DNA of 10,710 nt from Planctomycetia bacterium (GTDB lineage: Bacteria; Planctomycetota; Planctomycetia; Pirellulales; UBA1268). Below, piece after piece: positions 1-7,389 of this stretch. Made by a program: the position numbers and the translations under genes. The stretch is taken from contig RGBY01000068.1 of NCBI GenBank assembly GCA_009919445.1, positions 1 to 10,710 of the forward strand, written 5' to 3'. The notes under the pieces were generated by a model. It saw only the letters and a list, made by a program, of their open reading frames with translations, had not been told where the DNA came from and did not search any database. Positions within the stretch are counted from its first letter, which is position 1. Each line of letters opens with the position of its first letter.

Positions 1-1
1 T

Positions 2-112
2 GATTCAACCCTGACTGACGAGATGCGGGATTATCGCCAAGCACTCCGCGATCTACCGGCTAACACCGTGGATCCGGCTAACCCCGTTTGGCCGACCAAG
101 CCAGGAGCCTAA
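2..112 (+). CDS. C-terminal end of a phage tail assembly chaperone-like protein (5' partial)
   Basis: An open frame enters from the left edge and gives 36 residues before a TAA at 110-112. It contains DYRQALRDLP followed by a Pro/Asn-rich stretch and VWPTKPGA at the end. This pattern, a YRQALRDL helix, a short loop and a terminal WP-x-KP, is the hallmark of the C-terminus of phage tail assembly chaperone proteins (the Phage_tail_APC type, often encoded next to tail fibre genes in tailed phages). The family helps tail fibre or tail tube assembly in the infected cell. The start lies outside the window, so length and N-terminal domain cannot be judged. The next gene downstream on the same strand is a repeat protein that also looks like a tail fibre component, which supports the call. 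Family assignment is by motif recall only; the piece is short. Confidence 0.68.
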   Translation, partial: DSTLTDEMRDYRQALRDLPANTVDPANPVWPTKPGA

Positions 113-171
113 CAGCACTTAATTAAAGTATTTCGGCTAAAGTAGACTTGGCATAGCAGCCGTATGTAGGG
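113..171 (+). other. Short AT-richer gap between two phage-like genes
   Basis: This gap is visibly richer in A and T than its surroundings and includes the palindrome TTAATTAA at about 119-126. No convincing -35/-10 pair, terminator hairpin or strong ribosome binding site was seen; a GTAGGG run directly abuts the downstream ATG, too close to act as a normal Shine-Dalgarno site. Confidence 0.4.
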
Positions 172-570
172 ATGGTAGTCCGCTCACCACTTGTCATAAT
201 TAGTGGCACCATCAATCAGTTGCCACCTGGCGACTCGATTGGCGGGGAGACCGACCCTATTGCACTAGCGTCAGGTAACGCAGGTATTGCGCTAGCGCTC
301 GACGCTCTTGCTTCTGGCAACGTTGCGCTTGCCTCTGGTAACGCTGGAATTGTCCTCGGACTTGAGGGCATTGCGGACGCTGCGGCTGCACTTGCTTCTG
401 GTAATGCAGCTCTCGCGAACGAAGCTGCTATTTCGGGTTACGCACTCGTCCCTTCCGGTGCATTTGCTGGTGCATCCGCGTCCTTAATCCTGCTGCACGA
501 TGCGACTATCGGCAGCACGGTCAATCTCGAGGTCAAAGGCGAGGCACTCCGCGAGCCGCTCTGCAGATGA
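172..570 (+). CDS. Phage tail fibre-like protein with ALASGN heptad-spaced repeats, 3' end replaced at a junction
   Basis: The frame encodes 132 residues, but only about the first 110 look native. The N-terminus (SPLVIISGTINQLPPGDSI) resembles the opening of marine phage tail fibre or structural proteins. It is followed by ALASGN motifs starting at residues 31, 45, 52 and 73, so the spacings are 14, 7 and 21, all multiples of seven. Ala/Gly/Asn-rich repeats of this kind are known from marine phage fibre proteins and suggest a fibrous trimeric shaft. From about position 505 the DNA is antisense to the bacterial pepF gene, so the last 20 or so residues and the stop at 568-570 are probably accidental. 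The ATG at 172 is the only start available: an in-frame TAG lies at 154-156. The predicted product is therefore an N-terminal fragment. The function is inferred from repeat style and the neighbouring chaperone-like gene. Confidence 0.55.
   Translation: MVVRSPLVIISGTINQLPPGDSIGGETDPIALASGNAGIALALDALASGNVALASGNAGIVLGLEGIADAAAALASGNAALANEAAISGYALVPSGAFAGASASLILLHDATIGSTVNLEVKGEALREPLCR
262..405 (+). repeat. Degenerate ALASGN coding repeats in heptad register
   Basis: Four copies of ALASGN start at residues 31, 45, 52 and 73 of the ORF beginning at 172. The codons differ between copies (for example AGC/TCA/TCT/TCC-type Ser and AAC/AAT Asn choices), so the repetition is stronger in protein than in DNA. 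That points to selection on a repeating structural unit rather than very recent DNA duplication. Confidence 0.7.
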
Positions 571-723
571 GCCCAGCGTGCCGGCAAAAGCATCAAATTC
601 TGGGATTCGCTTCTCCCATGCCGCGAGGGCCTGCTCCCATTCGGCATCATTTGCAAACAGACTGGCCAAATCCCAGGTGTCGCCAGCCTGGACCTCACTT
701 CGCTTTGGCAACATCTTCATCAT
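484..723 (-). CDS. pepF: Oligoendopeptidase F, N-terminal fragment
   Basis: The 79-residue product begins MMKMLPKRSEVQAGDTWDL and continues LASLFANDAEWEQALAAWE, then a GTLG segment and AECLAFDLEIDRAAD. This matches the start of M3B-family oligoendopeptidase F, a cytoplasmic zinc peptidase that degrades short peptides: LPxRSEV, DTWDLxSLF, helical region, a GxLG turn. Family members are about 600 residues, and the HExxH catalytic region lies far downstream, so this fragment cannot be active. Similarity appears to stop after about residue 70 (near position 510); the final residues up to the TAA at 484-486 read from the phage-like DNA. The start at 723 has an AAAGAGAT stretch a few bases upstream, although Met at 720 or 714 is also possible. 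It begins 18 bases after the fabH stop, suggesting co-transcription. Whether the truncation is biological or an assembly chimera cannot be told from sequence alone. Confidence 0.78.
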   Translation of the reverse strand: MMKMLPKRSEVQAGDTWDLASLFANDAEWEQALAAWEKRIPEFDAFAGTLGSSAERLAECLAFDLEIDRAADSRIVQQD

Positions 724-741
724 GCAGATCTCTTTCTATTA

Positions 742-1770
742 CTACAGCTTCCAGACTCCACTGCCCCAGGCCAGCCCGCCACCAAAGCCGCAGATAACCA
801 CGGTGTTTCCCGAACCAATGCGGCCTGACCGCCAGGCTTCATCGACTGCCAATGGGATCGACCCGCTTGAGGTGTTCCCGTAGCGATCAAGATTGACGAG
901 AAAACGATCCTCCGGAAGCCCTAATGCGTCACGAATACCATCAATGATTCGCAGATTAGCCTGATGGAGCACGAAAAGATCGATGTCATCAAGCGACAGC
1001 CCTGACCGCTCCACCACAGAGCGAATATTCTCTTCGGCCAGACGGATCGCCCACTTGAAGACTGCTCGACCATCCATCTTCATGAACTGGTCACCAGCGG
1101 CAACACCAGCTGCCGTCACCGGCTGCCGCGAGCCACTCATTGGACAGACCAGCAAATCTCCACCACGGCCGTCGGCTCCAAGCGACCAGGCCAGTAAGCC
1201 GGGCGCATCGGGTGTTGGATCGACTCGCTCTAACAGGACGGCACCAGCACCATCCCCAAACAACGGCCAGGTCTTGAGATCCTGCGGATTCACAACACGG
1301 GAATTGGTGTCCGCACCTATCACGAGTGCCAGGTTGCTCGAACCTGCCGCCAGAAACTGAGAGGCCGTGACGAGTGCATAGGCAAAGCCGGCACAGGCTG
1401 CCGTAACGTCCATCGCCGGAGCGGTGATATCCAAGCGGTCCTGCACAAGACAGGCCGTCGAAGGGATACAGGTATCCGGCGTAAACGTCCCCAGAACCAG
1501 AAGATCTATCCGCTCACGCAATTCGGGTCGGTCAGCCAAGGCTGCCTCGGCAGCAGCGACCGCAAGATCGCTTGTCGCCGTGCCAGGATCGGCATGCCGC
1601 CGCTCGGTAATTCCAGACCGGGTGCGGATCCACTCCGGATCACAACCCAGATGGGCCAGATCGGCATTGGTGACGATTCGGGGTGGCACGGCCGACCCTA
1701 CTGAAACGACCTGAAAGCCACGTGACTGACCAAATCGGGCGGCACGGGGCGAGGTAAGAATGTCAGACAT
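742..1770 (-). CDS. fabH: Beta-ketoacyl-ACP synthase III (FabH)
   Basis: This 342-residue protein is a cytoplasmic thiolase-fold condensing enzyme. FabH joins acetyl-CoA (or a branched acyl-CoA) to malonyl-ACP and so starts type II fatty acid synthesis. The catalytic triad is visible: Cys126 in VTAACAGFAYAL, His269 in VLHQANLRI and Asn299 in YGNTSSGSIP. The family markers GITERR near residue 53, LFGDGAGAVLLE at 170-181, and a Gly-rich C-terminus (CGFGGGLAWGS) are also present. Length is about 20 residues more than E. coli FabH because of an N-terminal extension before VVSVGSAVPP. The ATG at 1770 has GAGAG four bases upstream, supporting this start. The gene lies 81 bases after the DUF4340 gene and 18 bases before pepF. 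The acyl-CoA preference cannot be deduced here. Confidence 0.96.
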   Translation of the reverse strand: MSDILTSPRAARFGQSRGFQVVSVGSAVPPRIVTNADLAHLGCDPEWIRTRSGITERRHADPGTATSDLAVAAAEAALADRPELRERIDLLVLGTFTPDTCIPSTACLVQDRLDITAPAMDVTAACAGFAYALVTASQFLAAGSSNLALVIGADTNSRVVNPQDLKTWPLFGDGAGAVLLERVDPTPDAPGLLAWSLGADGRGGDLLVCPMSGSRQPVTAAGVAAGDQFMKMDGRAVFKWAIRLAEENIRSVVERSGLSLDDIDLFVLHQANLRIIDGIRDALGLPEDRFLVNLDRYGNTSSGSIPLAVDEAWRSGRIGSGNTVVICGFGGGLAWGSGVWKL

Positions 1771-1851
1771 CAGGCTCTCACGCAGGGCTCAGACCAGCCG
1801 GCATCCTACCCGCGATGCTCCAGGCCCTCCATGGCGATCAGGAAACCGCCG
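1771..1851 (-). other. Gap between the DUF4340 gene and fabH
   Basis: The 81-base spacer holds only weak inverted repeats (GCATC at 1801-1805 with GATGC at 1814-1818, and GGAAA at 1841-1845 with TTTCC at 1856-1860, the latter overlapping the upstream stop region). Neither is followed by a T run in the minus direction. No promoter with clear -35/-10 boxes was recognised. Confidence 0.4.
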
Positions 1852-3591
1852 CTAATTTCCTGGTGCTGCTGGCGGTTGCTCTTCAGCAGGTGCCGCCACA
1901 GCCTTGATAACCGATTTGCCGCTGAGGTGAATTTTGTTGAATTCTTCCTCTGAGACGATGTAGTACCAGTCAGCAAACCGAGCATTGAGTTCCCGGACTC
2001 GCTTCTGGCCGGTGGCCACCTTCTCGTCGTAGGCCTCTTGCAGGCGACGGTTTTCCCGTTCCACTCGCCGCCGAGCCTCGATCGCCTTCTGCATGGCCGC
2101 CTCCGCCTCGTCTGCCTGCTTGAGCAACTCTGCAGCCGTTGGCTCGGCAGCCGCCTCGTTTTCCTGAGATTCTTTATCCGCAGGCGTCGCCTCGCTCTCG
2201 GCTCCAGCCTTCTCCGCTTCTGCGGCGGAAGACTGTTCTGGTTCGGCCGCATCCTCGGAATCGGCCTCTGCCTCCGGGTCGACTACAGCTGTGTCTTGTC
2301 CCTCTTCCGGCAAGGCCGGCACTTCTGCCAGATCTGGTTTTTCGAGCAGATTCTCGTTGAATCGTGACATCACAAGCAGGTATCGCGCCGAGGTTTCACC
2401 ACCAAGCCCAGCATCGGCTGCCGCTTCATCACTTCCCGCCTTATCAACCGTGGTTCCAGCGCCAAAACGAAGCACATACTCCACGCCGTCTTTCATTCCG
2501 ATTACTGTCTGACCTTCAGTCGAGAGGATCTCACCCGAAGGCAACGGCAAAAACCCACGTTGCTGGAGGGAGGTCACGGCCTCCCGGTCACCAGTGAAAC
2601 TTTCCTCTGCCCGCAGGTCTGCACTCAGGCCGCTGGGCTTCCGCGAGACCTCGATAATCTGAAGATCGCCTAGGGCATTCCGCAGGTCATTCAGGCTGGT
2701 CGAGTCAACCTCTTCGCCCTCTTGGAGGCTACGGACCTCTGGCTTGGCATCAGCCCCTCCCTGTTCTGGAAAGACCTCCATCGTGGTGAGCGTCCAACTA
2801 CTTTCCTTGTCGTTGTAAGCCAGTTCCAGTCGCTCGTTTCGCTTCATCCGCACTTCCATCCGGCCAGCGACTTCGACGGCAGCCAGCGTGTAGTCGTCAA
2901 TTTCAACCTGCCGCACATCCCACGGGGTGAGTTTGAGCAGATCTTTTTCAATCCAGTCACCAAACTTTGTGGTGAATTTGGACGTGTCAATCTCCACCCG
3001 GTAGACCGGATCCTGACCAGCCCTACGAACAAACCGCAGCAGCCTGCCCCCACCAGCCGGCGCTGGTTGCTTGTCTTCCTTGCCAATGACCAACCGGGCA
3101 AGCTTGCTTCCCGAGGCATCCCGGATTTCCACAAGACTGCCAATTCCAGTCATCCCTGGCTCGATCTTTTCTTGATCGGGCTCAATGACCCCGTATGTCT
3201 CGTGATCGAGTGCACTCGTGCTGACCACATCGAGTGCCTTCAGATCGACCAACTCGGTCGCTGCTGCTGCCAGATGATCCTTCGCGTCAGCCGGGTAGTT
3301 CTGGTGTGATGGCAGCACCCAGACACCACCGGTCTTGACCACCTTGAACGGGTAGAGGGCGGCCAGATCTTCGTCGTAACGAATAATCTCCAGACTCGCT
3401 GCCTTTTGCGCATCGGTTAACTCTGGGAACAGCACCCGCTCCTCAGCCGACTTCACCTCAGCTGGCTTAAACCGAGGCTGTACCCACCAGCCAAGTGCCA
3501 ACAGCAGTACACCAGCCACCACGAACAACGTTGTCCGTTTGAGGGCAGGATTCGTCCTAGCAGTACTTTCAACAGGATGGTCCATGTTCAT
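1852..3591 (-). CDS. DUF4340 domain protein, membrane-anchored partner of the GldA/GldFG-like ABC system
   Basis: The protein is 579 residues from the preferred start. A short cytoplasmic N-terminus is followed by one membrane helix (about residues 20-37, TLFVVAGVLLLALGWW), with the rest probably outside the inner membrane. The body contains DUF4340-type repeats: an aromatic YPFKVVKTGGVWVL segment, a helix, then THETYGVIEP-like spacing (here ALDHETYGVIEP), and SLVEIRDASGSKLARLVIGK. Residues about 428-487 are an acidic Glu/Ala/Asp-rich low-complexity stretch, and 488-537 form a charged likely coiled coil. After this the DUF4340-like ending (RFADWYYIVSEEEFNKI) resumes, so the acidic stretch is an insert rather than a tail. 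The ATG at 3591 is chosen because GAGGAG lies nine bases upstream; the ATG at 3600 abuts that site, and the frame open further upstream overlaps the preceding gene. The gene starts 26 bases after the permease/GldG fusion. DUF4340 has no proven biochemical role; partnership is inferred from gene order. Confidence 0.85.
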   Translation of the reverse strand: MNMDHPVESTARTNPALKRTTLFVVAGVLLLALGWWVQPRFKPAEVKSAEERVLFPELTDAQKAASLEIIRYDEDLAALYPFKVVKTGGVWVLPSHQNYPADAKDHLAAAATELVDLKALDVVSTSALDHETYGVIEPDQEKIEPGMTGIGSLVEIRDASGSKLARLVIGKEDKQPAPAGGGRLLRFVRRAGQDPVYRVEIDTSKFTTKFGDWIEKDLLKLTPWDVRQVEIDDYTLAAVEVAGRMEVRMKRNERLELAYNDKESSWTLTTMEVFPEQGGADAKPEVRSLQEGEEVDSTSLNDLRNALGDLQIIEVSRKPSGLSADLRAEESFTGDREAVTSLQQRGFLPLPSGEILSTEGQTVIGMKDGVEYVLRFGAGTTVDKAGSDEAAADAGLGGETSARYLLVMSRFNENLLEKPDLAEVPALPEEGQDTAVVDPEAEADSEDAAEPEQSSAAEAEKAGAESEATPADKESQENEAAAEPTAAELLKQADEAEAAMQKAIEARRRVERENRRLQEAYDEKVATGQKRVRELNARFADWYYIVSEEEFNKIHLSGKSVIKAVAAPAEEQPPAAPGN

Positions 3592-3600
3592 TGTGCGCAT

Positions 3601-3606
3601 CTCCTC
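3601..3606 (-). promoter_or_regulatory. Shine-Dalgarno site for the DUF4340 gene
   Basis: Read on the minus strand this is GAGGAG, nine bases before the ATG at 3591. It decides between three nearby in-frame ATGs (3600, 3591, 3585) in favour of 3591. Confidence 0.6.
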
Positions 3607-3617
3607 AATCCTTGCGG

Positions 3618-6377
3618 CTACCTGAGTCGTGACTTCGCCACACCCTCGCGTTCTCGGGCACGGCGGCGGAAGAAGACAAAAAATGCAACTACCAGCGGTG
3701 GAATCGGCGGCAGCACCACCGCCAGCCACTTCTGCCAGTCCTGTTCTCGACGAATGGTGGCGGCAAGGGACCGTTCAACCTGCTCAATTTCCGCATCCCG
3801 TTTTCGCTTCAGCCGTTCCAGCTTGGTGTCGAGCCGCCGCTGGGCCAGCCGCTGACGACTCGCCAGTTGCTGGACAGCCTGCATGGCCGCCTGTGGATCA
3901 GCATTGCCGCCCGCTTCCATCTCCTTGATCTTCTTCTCGAACTCGCCGACTTCTTCCTGCATTTCGGCATTCGCTTCGCGTTCTGCTTTGTCGAACTCAG
4001 CGATGTAGTTCTGCCGCTGGACATCAGCCAGTTCCCGGGCCTCTGCGACCGTATCCTCGATCCGAGCCAGCGTGCGATGCTTTGGCTTCCGTTTCCGAAT
4101 CTCCAGAAACCGCTCATCTCCGGCAAGCGTGTCGAGCAGGTTAAGCACAAATGTGATGTTGTCAAAATCGAGACCAAAGACTTCGTCCGGACGATTCCGC
4201 AGTCCGAATATCTGCTGCCCCATCACATCAATATCAGCAACCACGATCGCCCGAATGGGCTTGTCTGCAGGCGCCTCTGCTGACGCATCGTCACCTGCGG
4301 GTGCCGCGACTGCTGGTCGCTCAATCATGGCAGCCAGAACCATCGACTGATTGCCCGGCTTCTCAAAGATCCTGAGTTGCCGCATGTCACCACGGTTGCC
4401 AAGAATCTGATCAACCTCGATGGTGCCTGACCTCGTCCCGGTGGTCACCAGTGGCACCCACTCGACATTGGCCTTGTCATCTTTGGCAAGCCCGCCAGGG
4501 AACGGAAACAGCATCTCCTGCAACCCGGCGCTGATCGGACTCTCCGGATTGAAACTCCGGGAACCACTTCCATCACCCGGGTCACCGAGCTTCGCATCGA
4601 TAAACACAAACTCACTGGGGAGTTCGAGTTTGGGATGGGGGTTGTAGTCCTGCCAGACGACAAACGGCGCCACGCCCATCTGCCCCATCTGCGGACGCCC
4701 CGCGGCTGCCGCCAGTTTCAAACCGAGGACCGACCAGAGCTGATTGAGGTCTCCCTTGGGCTGGCTCTGCTGCTGGAACATGGCCATTGGCCCGCCCCCC
4801 CCACGACGCGGCTGCGAAGTGCCGGGAACACCGGTCATCAAAACCGGCAATGGGTCTTCAAAGATGGCAACCGGCTGGCCCGCCTGCACGGCTGCGACAA
4901 AGTTGCCCATCTGCTCAGGCCCCAGACTTGAGGGCTGTACCGCCAGCAAGACATCGTACTGCTCCGTAATCGGTGCCGAGGGATCGACCTGCACCACCTC
5001 GTATTGCTTCTCCAATTCTTCAAGCACGGGCTGTCGGGGCCGCTGCTGACCGGTCGCCATATCGAAACCACCGAAGAGATCGGCGTCTGTGCTGACAACT
5101 CCCAACCGCTTGCGCTTCTGTTCGGCAACCGTACAAATCGAACGAATCAACTCGTACTCCACCGGTGTTCCCCGATCGAAGAAGGGCACCACCACCTTTT
5201 CCAGACCGCAGGTGAATGCACACCCAAGAAAGATATCTTCGTCGCGGAATGCCCCCCGCTCCCGCGAGAGCACTGTCACCGGCTCGATGCCAAACTGCTG
5301 GCTGGCGAGTGAAGCCGCCTCGGTCTTGGGCTCTGTCTCGATCATCTCGACCTGCAGTTTGCCGCGGCTGAGCCGCTGGAATTGCCGCAGCATATTCACG
5401 AGTGTCAATCTGGTTTGGGCATAGTCTTCCGGCACCGTCGGACTGATATAGGCAGTCACCTCAATAGCCCGACCAGCATCCAGACTGGCGAGTAATGTCT
5501 TTGTGTCAGAGGAGAGAGAACTAATCTGTTCCTCTGAGAGATCGGCCCGTACGTCGTACGCCCGCAGCATCAGCACCACGCCAAGTGCCGCCGCCGCCAG
5601 TCCACAGGTCCGCACGACAAAGTGCGTCCCCATGCGGGCACCATCCCGACGGCCTGTCCAGTGACGTCGGCCAATCAGAACCATCGAGATGTAGAGGCAG
5701 ACAACCACAATGCCTAAGAAATAGGCCGCCCCAGAGAGACTGACGATACCACGACCAAAATCGAGAAAGTTCTCAGCCAAACTCCACGAACGAATGGTGG
5801 CCGCCGCCTTTGGCCCCATCACGCTGCTGGCCTGATCGGCCACAACCAGTGGGGCATTGAGAATTAGTCCAAGAATGAAGGAAACCGTCAGATTGCTGGT
5901 CAGAAAACTTGCCACCATGCCAATGGCGAGCATGGCCATGCCAACAAACCAGAACCCAAGATAGTTCGTGAGGAAGAGACCCGCATCCGGGGTGCCCCAG
6001 CCGAGCAGAATAATCAGATTGCAGATGCAGGAAAAAAGCAGGGCCACGGTGTAAATGCCGACTGCCGAAAGATACTTCCCCACCACCACCTCGAGGTCGC
6101 TGGCAGGAATTGTCAGAATCAGTTCGTCAGTTCCCTGCCGTCGCTCATCGGCCCAGACGCTCATCGTGATCGCCGGCACAAAGACCAGCAGGATGTAGGG
6201 CAAGTAGCGGTTGAGTTGATCCAGATTGGCCAGATTAGAGTTGAAAAACTCTGGCGGCCAGAAGGCGGCCAAGGAGCCAAGCAGCACAAACACACAGATA
6301 AAGACATATCCGGTGGGATTGGCGAAGTAGGAGACGAAGTTCCGCTTGAAGACTGCATCGAGCACGTGCCACTTCAT
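3618..6377 (-). CDS. ABC transporter permease fused to a GldG-like extracytoplasmic subunit
   Basis: This 919-residue protein joins two units that are separate in Bacteroidetes (GldF and GldG). Residues 1 to about 245 are an ABC-2 type permease with about six membrane helices (near 24-40, 60-75, 104-126, 138-158, 164-182, 218-236) and the motif WADERRQGTDELILTIP after helix 2. A further helix at about 255-272 starts the GldG-like part, which opens with LSEEQISSLSSDTKTLLASLD and is followed by a large domain to about residue 745. It contains a Gly/Gln-rich loop at about 523-542. Residues about 770-878 are a strongly charged likely coiled coil, then a final helix at 884-903 and a basic tail. 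The ATG at 6377 (MKWHVLDAVFKRN) is preferred because AGAGGA precedes it by ten bases; a GTG at 6443 would add 22 unconvincing residues. It would pair with the ATPase encoded upstream. Substrate is unknown; gliding is not implied. Confidence 0.88.
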   Translation of the reverse strand: MKWHVLDAVFKRNFVSYFANPTGYVFICVFVLLGSLAAFWPPEFFNSNLANLDQLNRYLPYILLVFVPAITMSVWADERRQGTDELILTIPASDLEVVVGKYLSAVGIYTVALLFSCICNLIILLGWGTPDAGLFLTNYLGFWFVGMAMLAIGMVASFLTSNLTVSFILGLILNAPLVVADQASSVMGPKAAATIRSWSLAENFLDFGRGIVSLSGAAYFLGIVVVCLYISMVLIGRRHWTGRRDGARMGTHFVVRTCGLAAAALGVVLMLRAYDVRADLSEEQISSLSSDTKTLLASLDAGRAIEVTAYISPTVPEDYAQTRLTLVNMLRQFQRLSRGKLQVEMIETEPKTEAASLASQQFGIEPVTVLSRERGAFRDEDIFLGCAFTCGLEKVVVPFFDRGTPVEYELIRSICTVAEQKRKRLGVVSTDADLFGGFDMATGQQRPRQPVLEELEKQYEVVQVDPSAPITEQYDVLLAVQPSSLGPEQMGNFVAAVQAGQPVAIFEDPLPVLMTGVPGTSQPRRGGGGPMAMFQQQSQPKGDLNQLWSVLGLKLAAAAGRPQMGQMGVAPFVVWQDYNPHPKLELPSEFVFIDAKLGDPGDGSGSRSFNPESPISAGLQEMLFPFPGGLAKDDKANVEWVPLVTTGTRSGTIEVDQILGNRGDMRQLRIFEKPGNQSMVLAAMIERPAVAAPAGDDASAEAPADKPIRAIVVADIDVMGQQIFGLRNRPDEVFGLDFDNITFVLNLLDTLAGDERFLEIRKRKPKHRTLARIEDTVAEARELADVQRQNYIAEFDKAEREANAEMQEEVGEFEKKIKEMEAGGNADPQAAMQAVQQLASRQRLAQRRLDTKLERLKRKRDAEIEQVERSLAATIRREQDWQKWLAVVLPPIPPLVVAFFVFFRRRAREREGVAKSRLR

Positions 6378-6387
6378 GTCAGATTCA

Positions 6388-6393
6388 TCCTCT
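6388..6393 (-). promoter_or_regulatory. Shine-Dalgarno site for the permease/GldG fusion gene
   Basis: On the minus strand this reads AGAGGA, ten bases before the ATG at 6377. It supports that start over the in-frame GTG at 6443, which has no comparable site. Confidence 0.5.
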
Positions 6394-6480
6394 TTTACAA
6401 ATGGTTTGACGATGTTTGGTTTGGTTTCACGTTGGTCTGGCACTGCGGTTTCCGGAAGCAGAGCCTGTTTTGGGCCAAGC

Positions 6481-6552
6481 CCCGTTGAGTCACGGGTGCT
6501 TCTGCCGCCAGCTGACGCGGCAGCCAGGCTGGGGCCGCTCCGCCCGCCCTGG

Positions 6553-6554
<2 letters not shown>
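6481..6554 (-). other. Three consecutive inverted repeats between the ABC ATPase and permease genes
   Basis: In the 175-base gap three perfect short stems occur in a row: AGCCAGG (6522-6528) with CCTGGCT (6548-6554), which includes the first bases of the ATPase stop codon; TGCCGC (6503-6508) with GCGGCA (6517-6522); and CCCGT (6481-6485) with ACGGG (6492-6496). No T run follows in the minus direction, so these are not typical intrinsic terminators. They might act in RNA stability or in adjusting ATPase to permease expression, or be GC-rich coincidence. Confidence 0.4.
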
Positions 6555-7314
<760 letters not shown>

Positions 7315-7389
7315 AGGAAATGATGTCGGGGAAACTGTTTTTCTGGATCGGGAGCCGAAAACGACGCGCACGCCGGGACGACCACCAGC

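Noticed and set aside
119..126. TTAATTAA as a promoter or operator
   Set aside because: An eight-base AT palindrome alone in an AT-richer gap is not evidence; no matching promoter box was found at a proper distance.
172..570. Intact small secreted or surface repeat protein
   Set aside because: The last 20 or so residues are encoded by DNA antisense to pepF, so the end of the frame is most likely accidental.
500..883. 127-residue plus-strand open frame at the pepF/fabH boundary
   Set aside because: It is antisense to the pepF start and the fabH end, both recognised by homology, and shows no family features.
1801..1860. Intrinsic terminator after the DUF4340 gene
   Set aside because: The two possible stems are only five base pairs and lack a T run; they do not meet the usual pattern.
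2722..3309. 195-residue plus-strand open frame
   Set aside because: It lies wholly antisense to the DUF4340 gene, has no recognisable motifs and no ribosome binding site.
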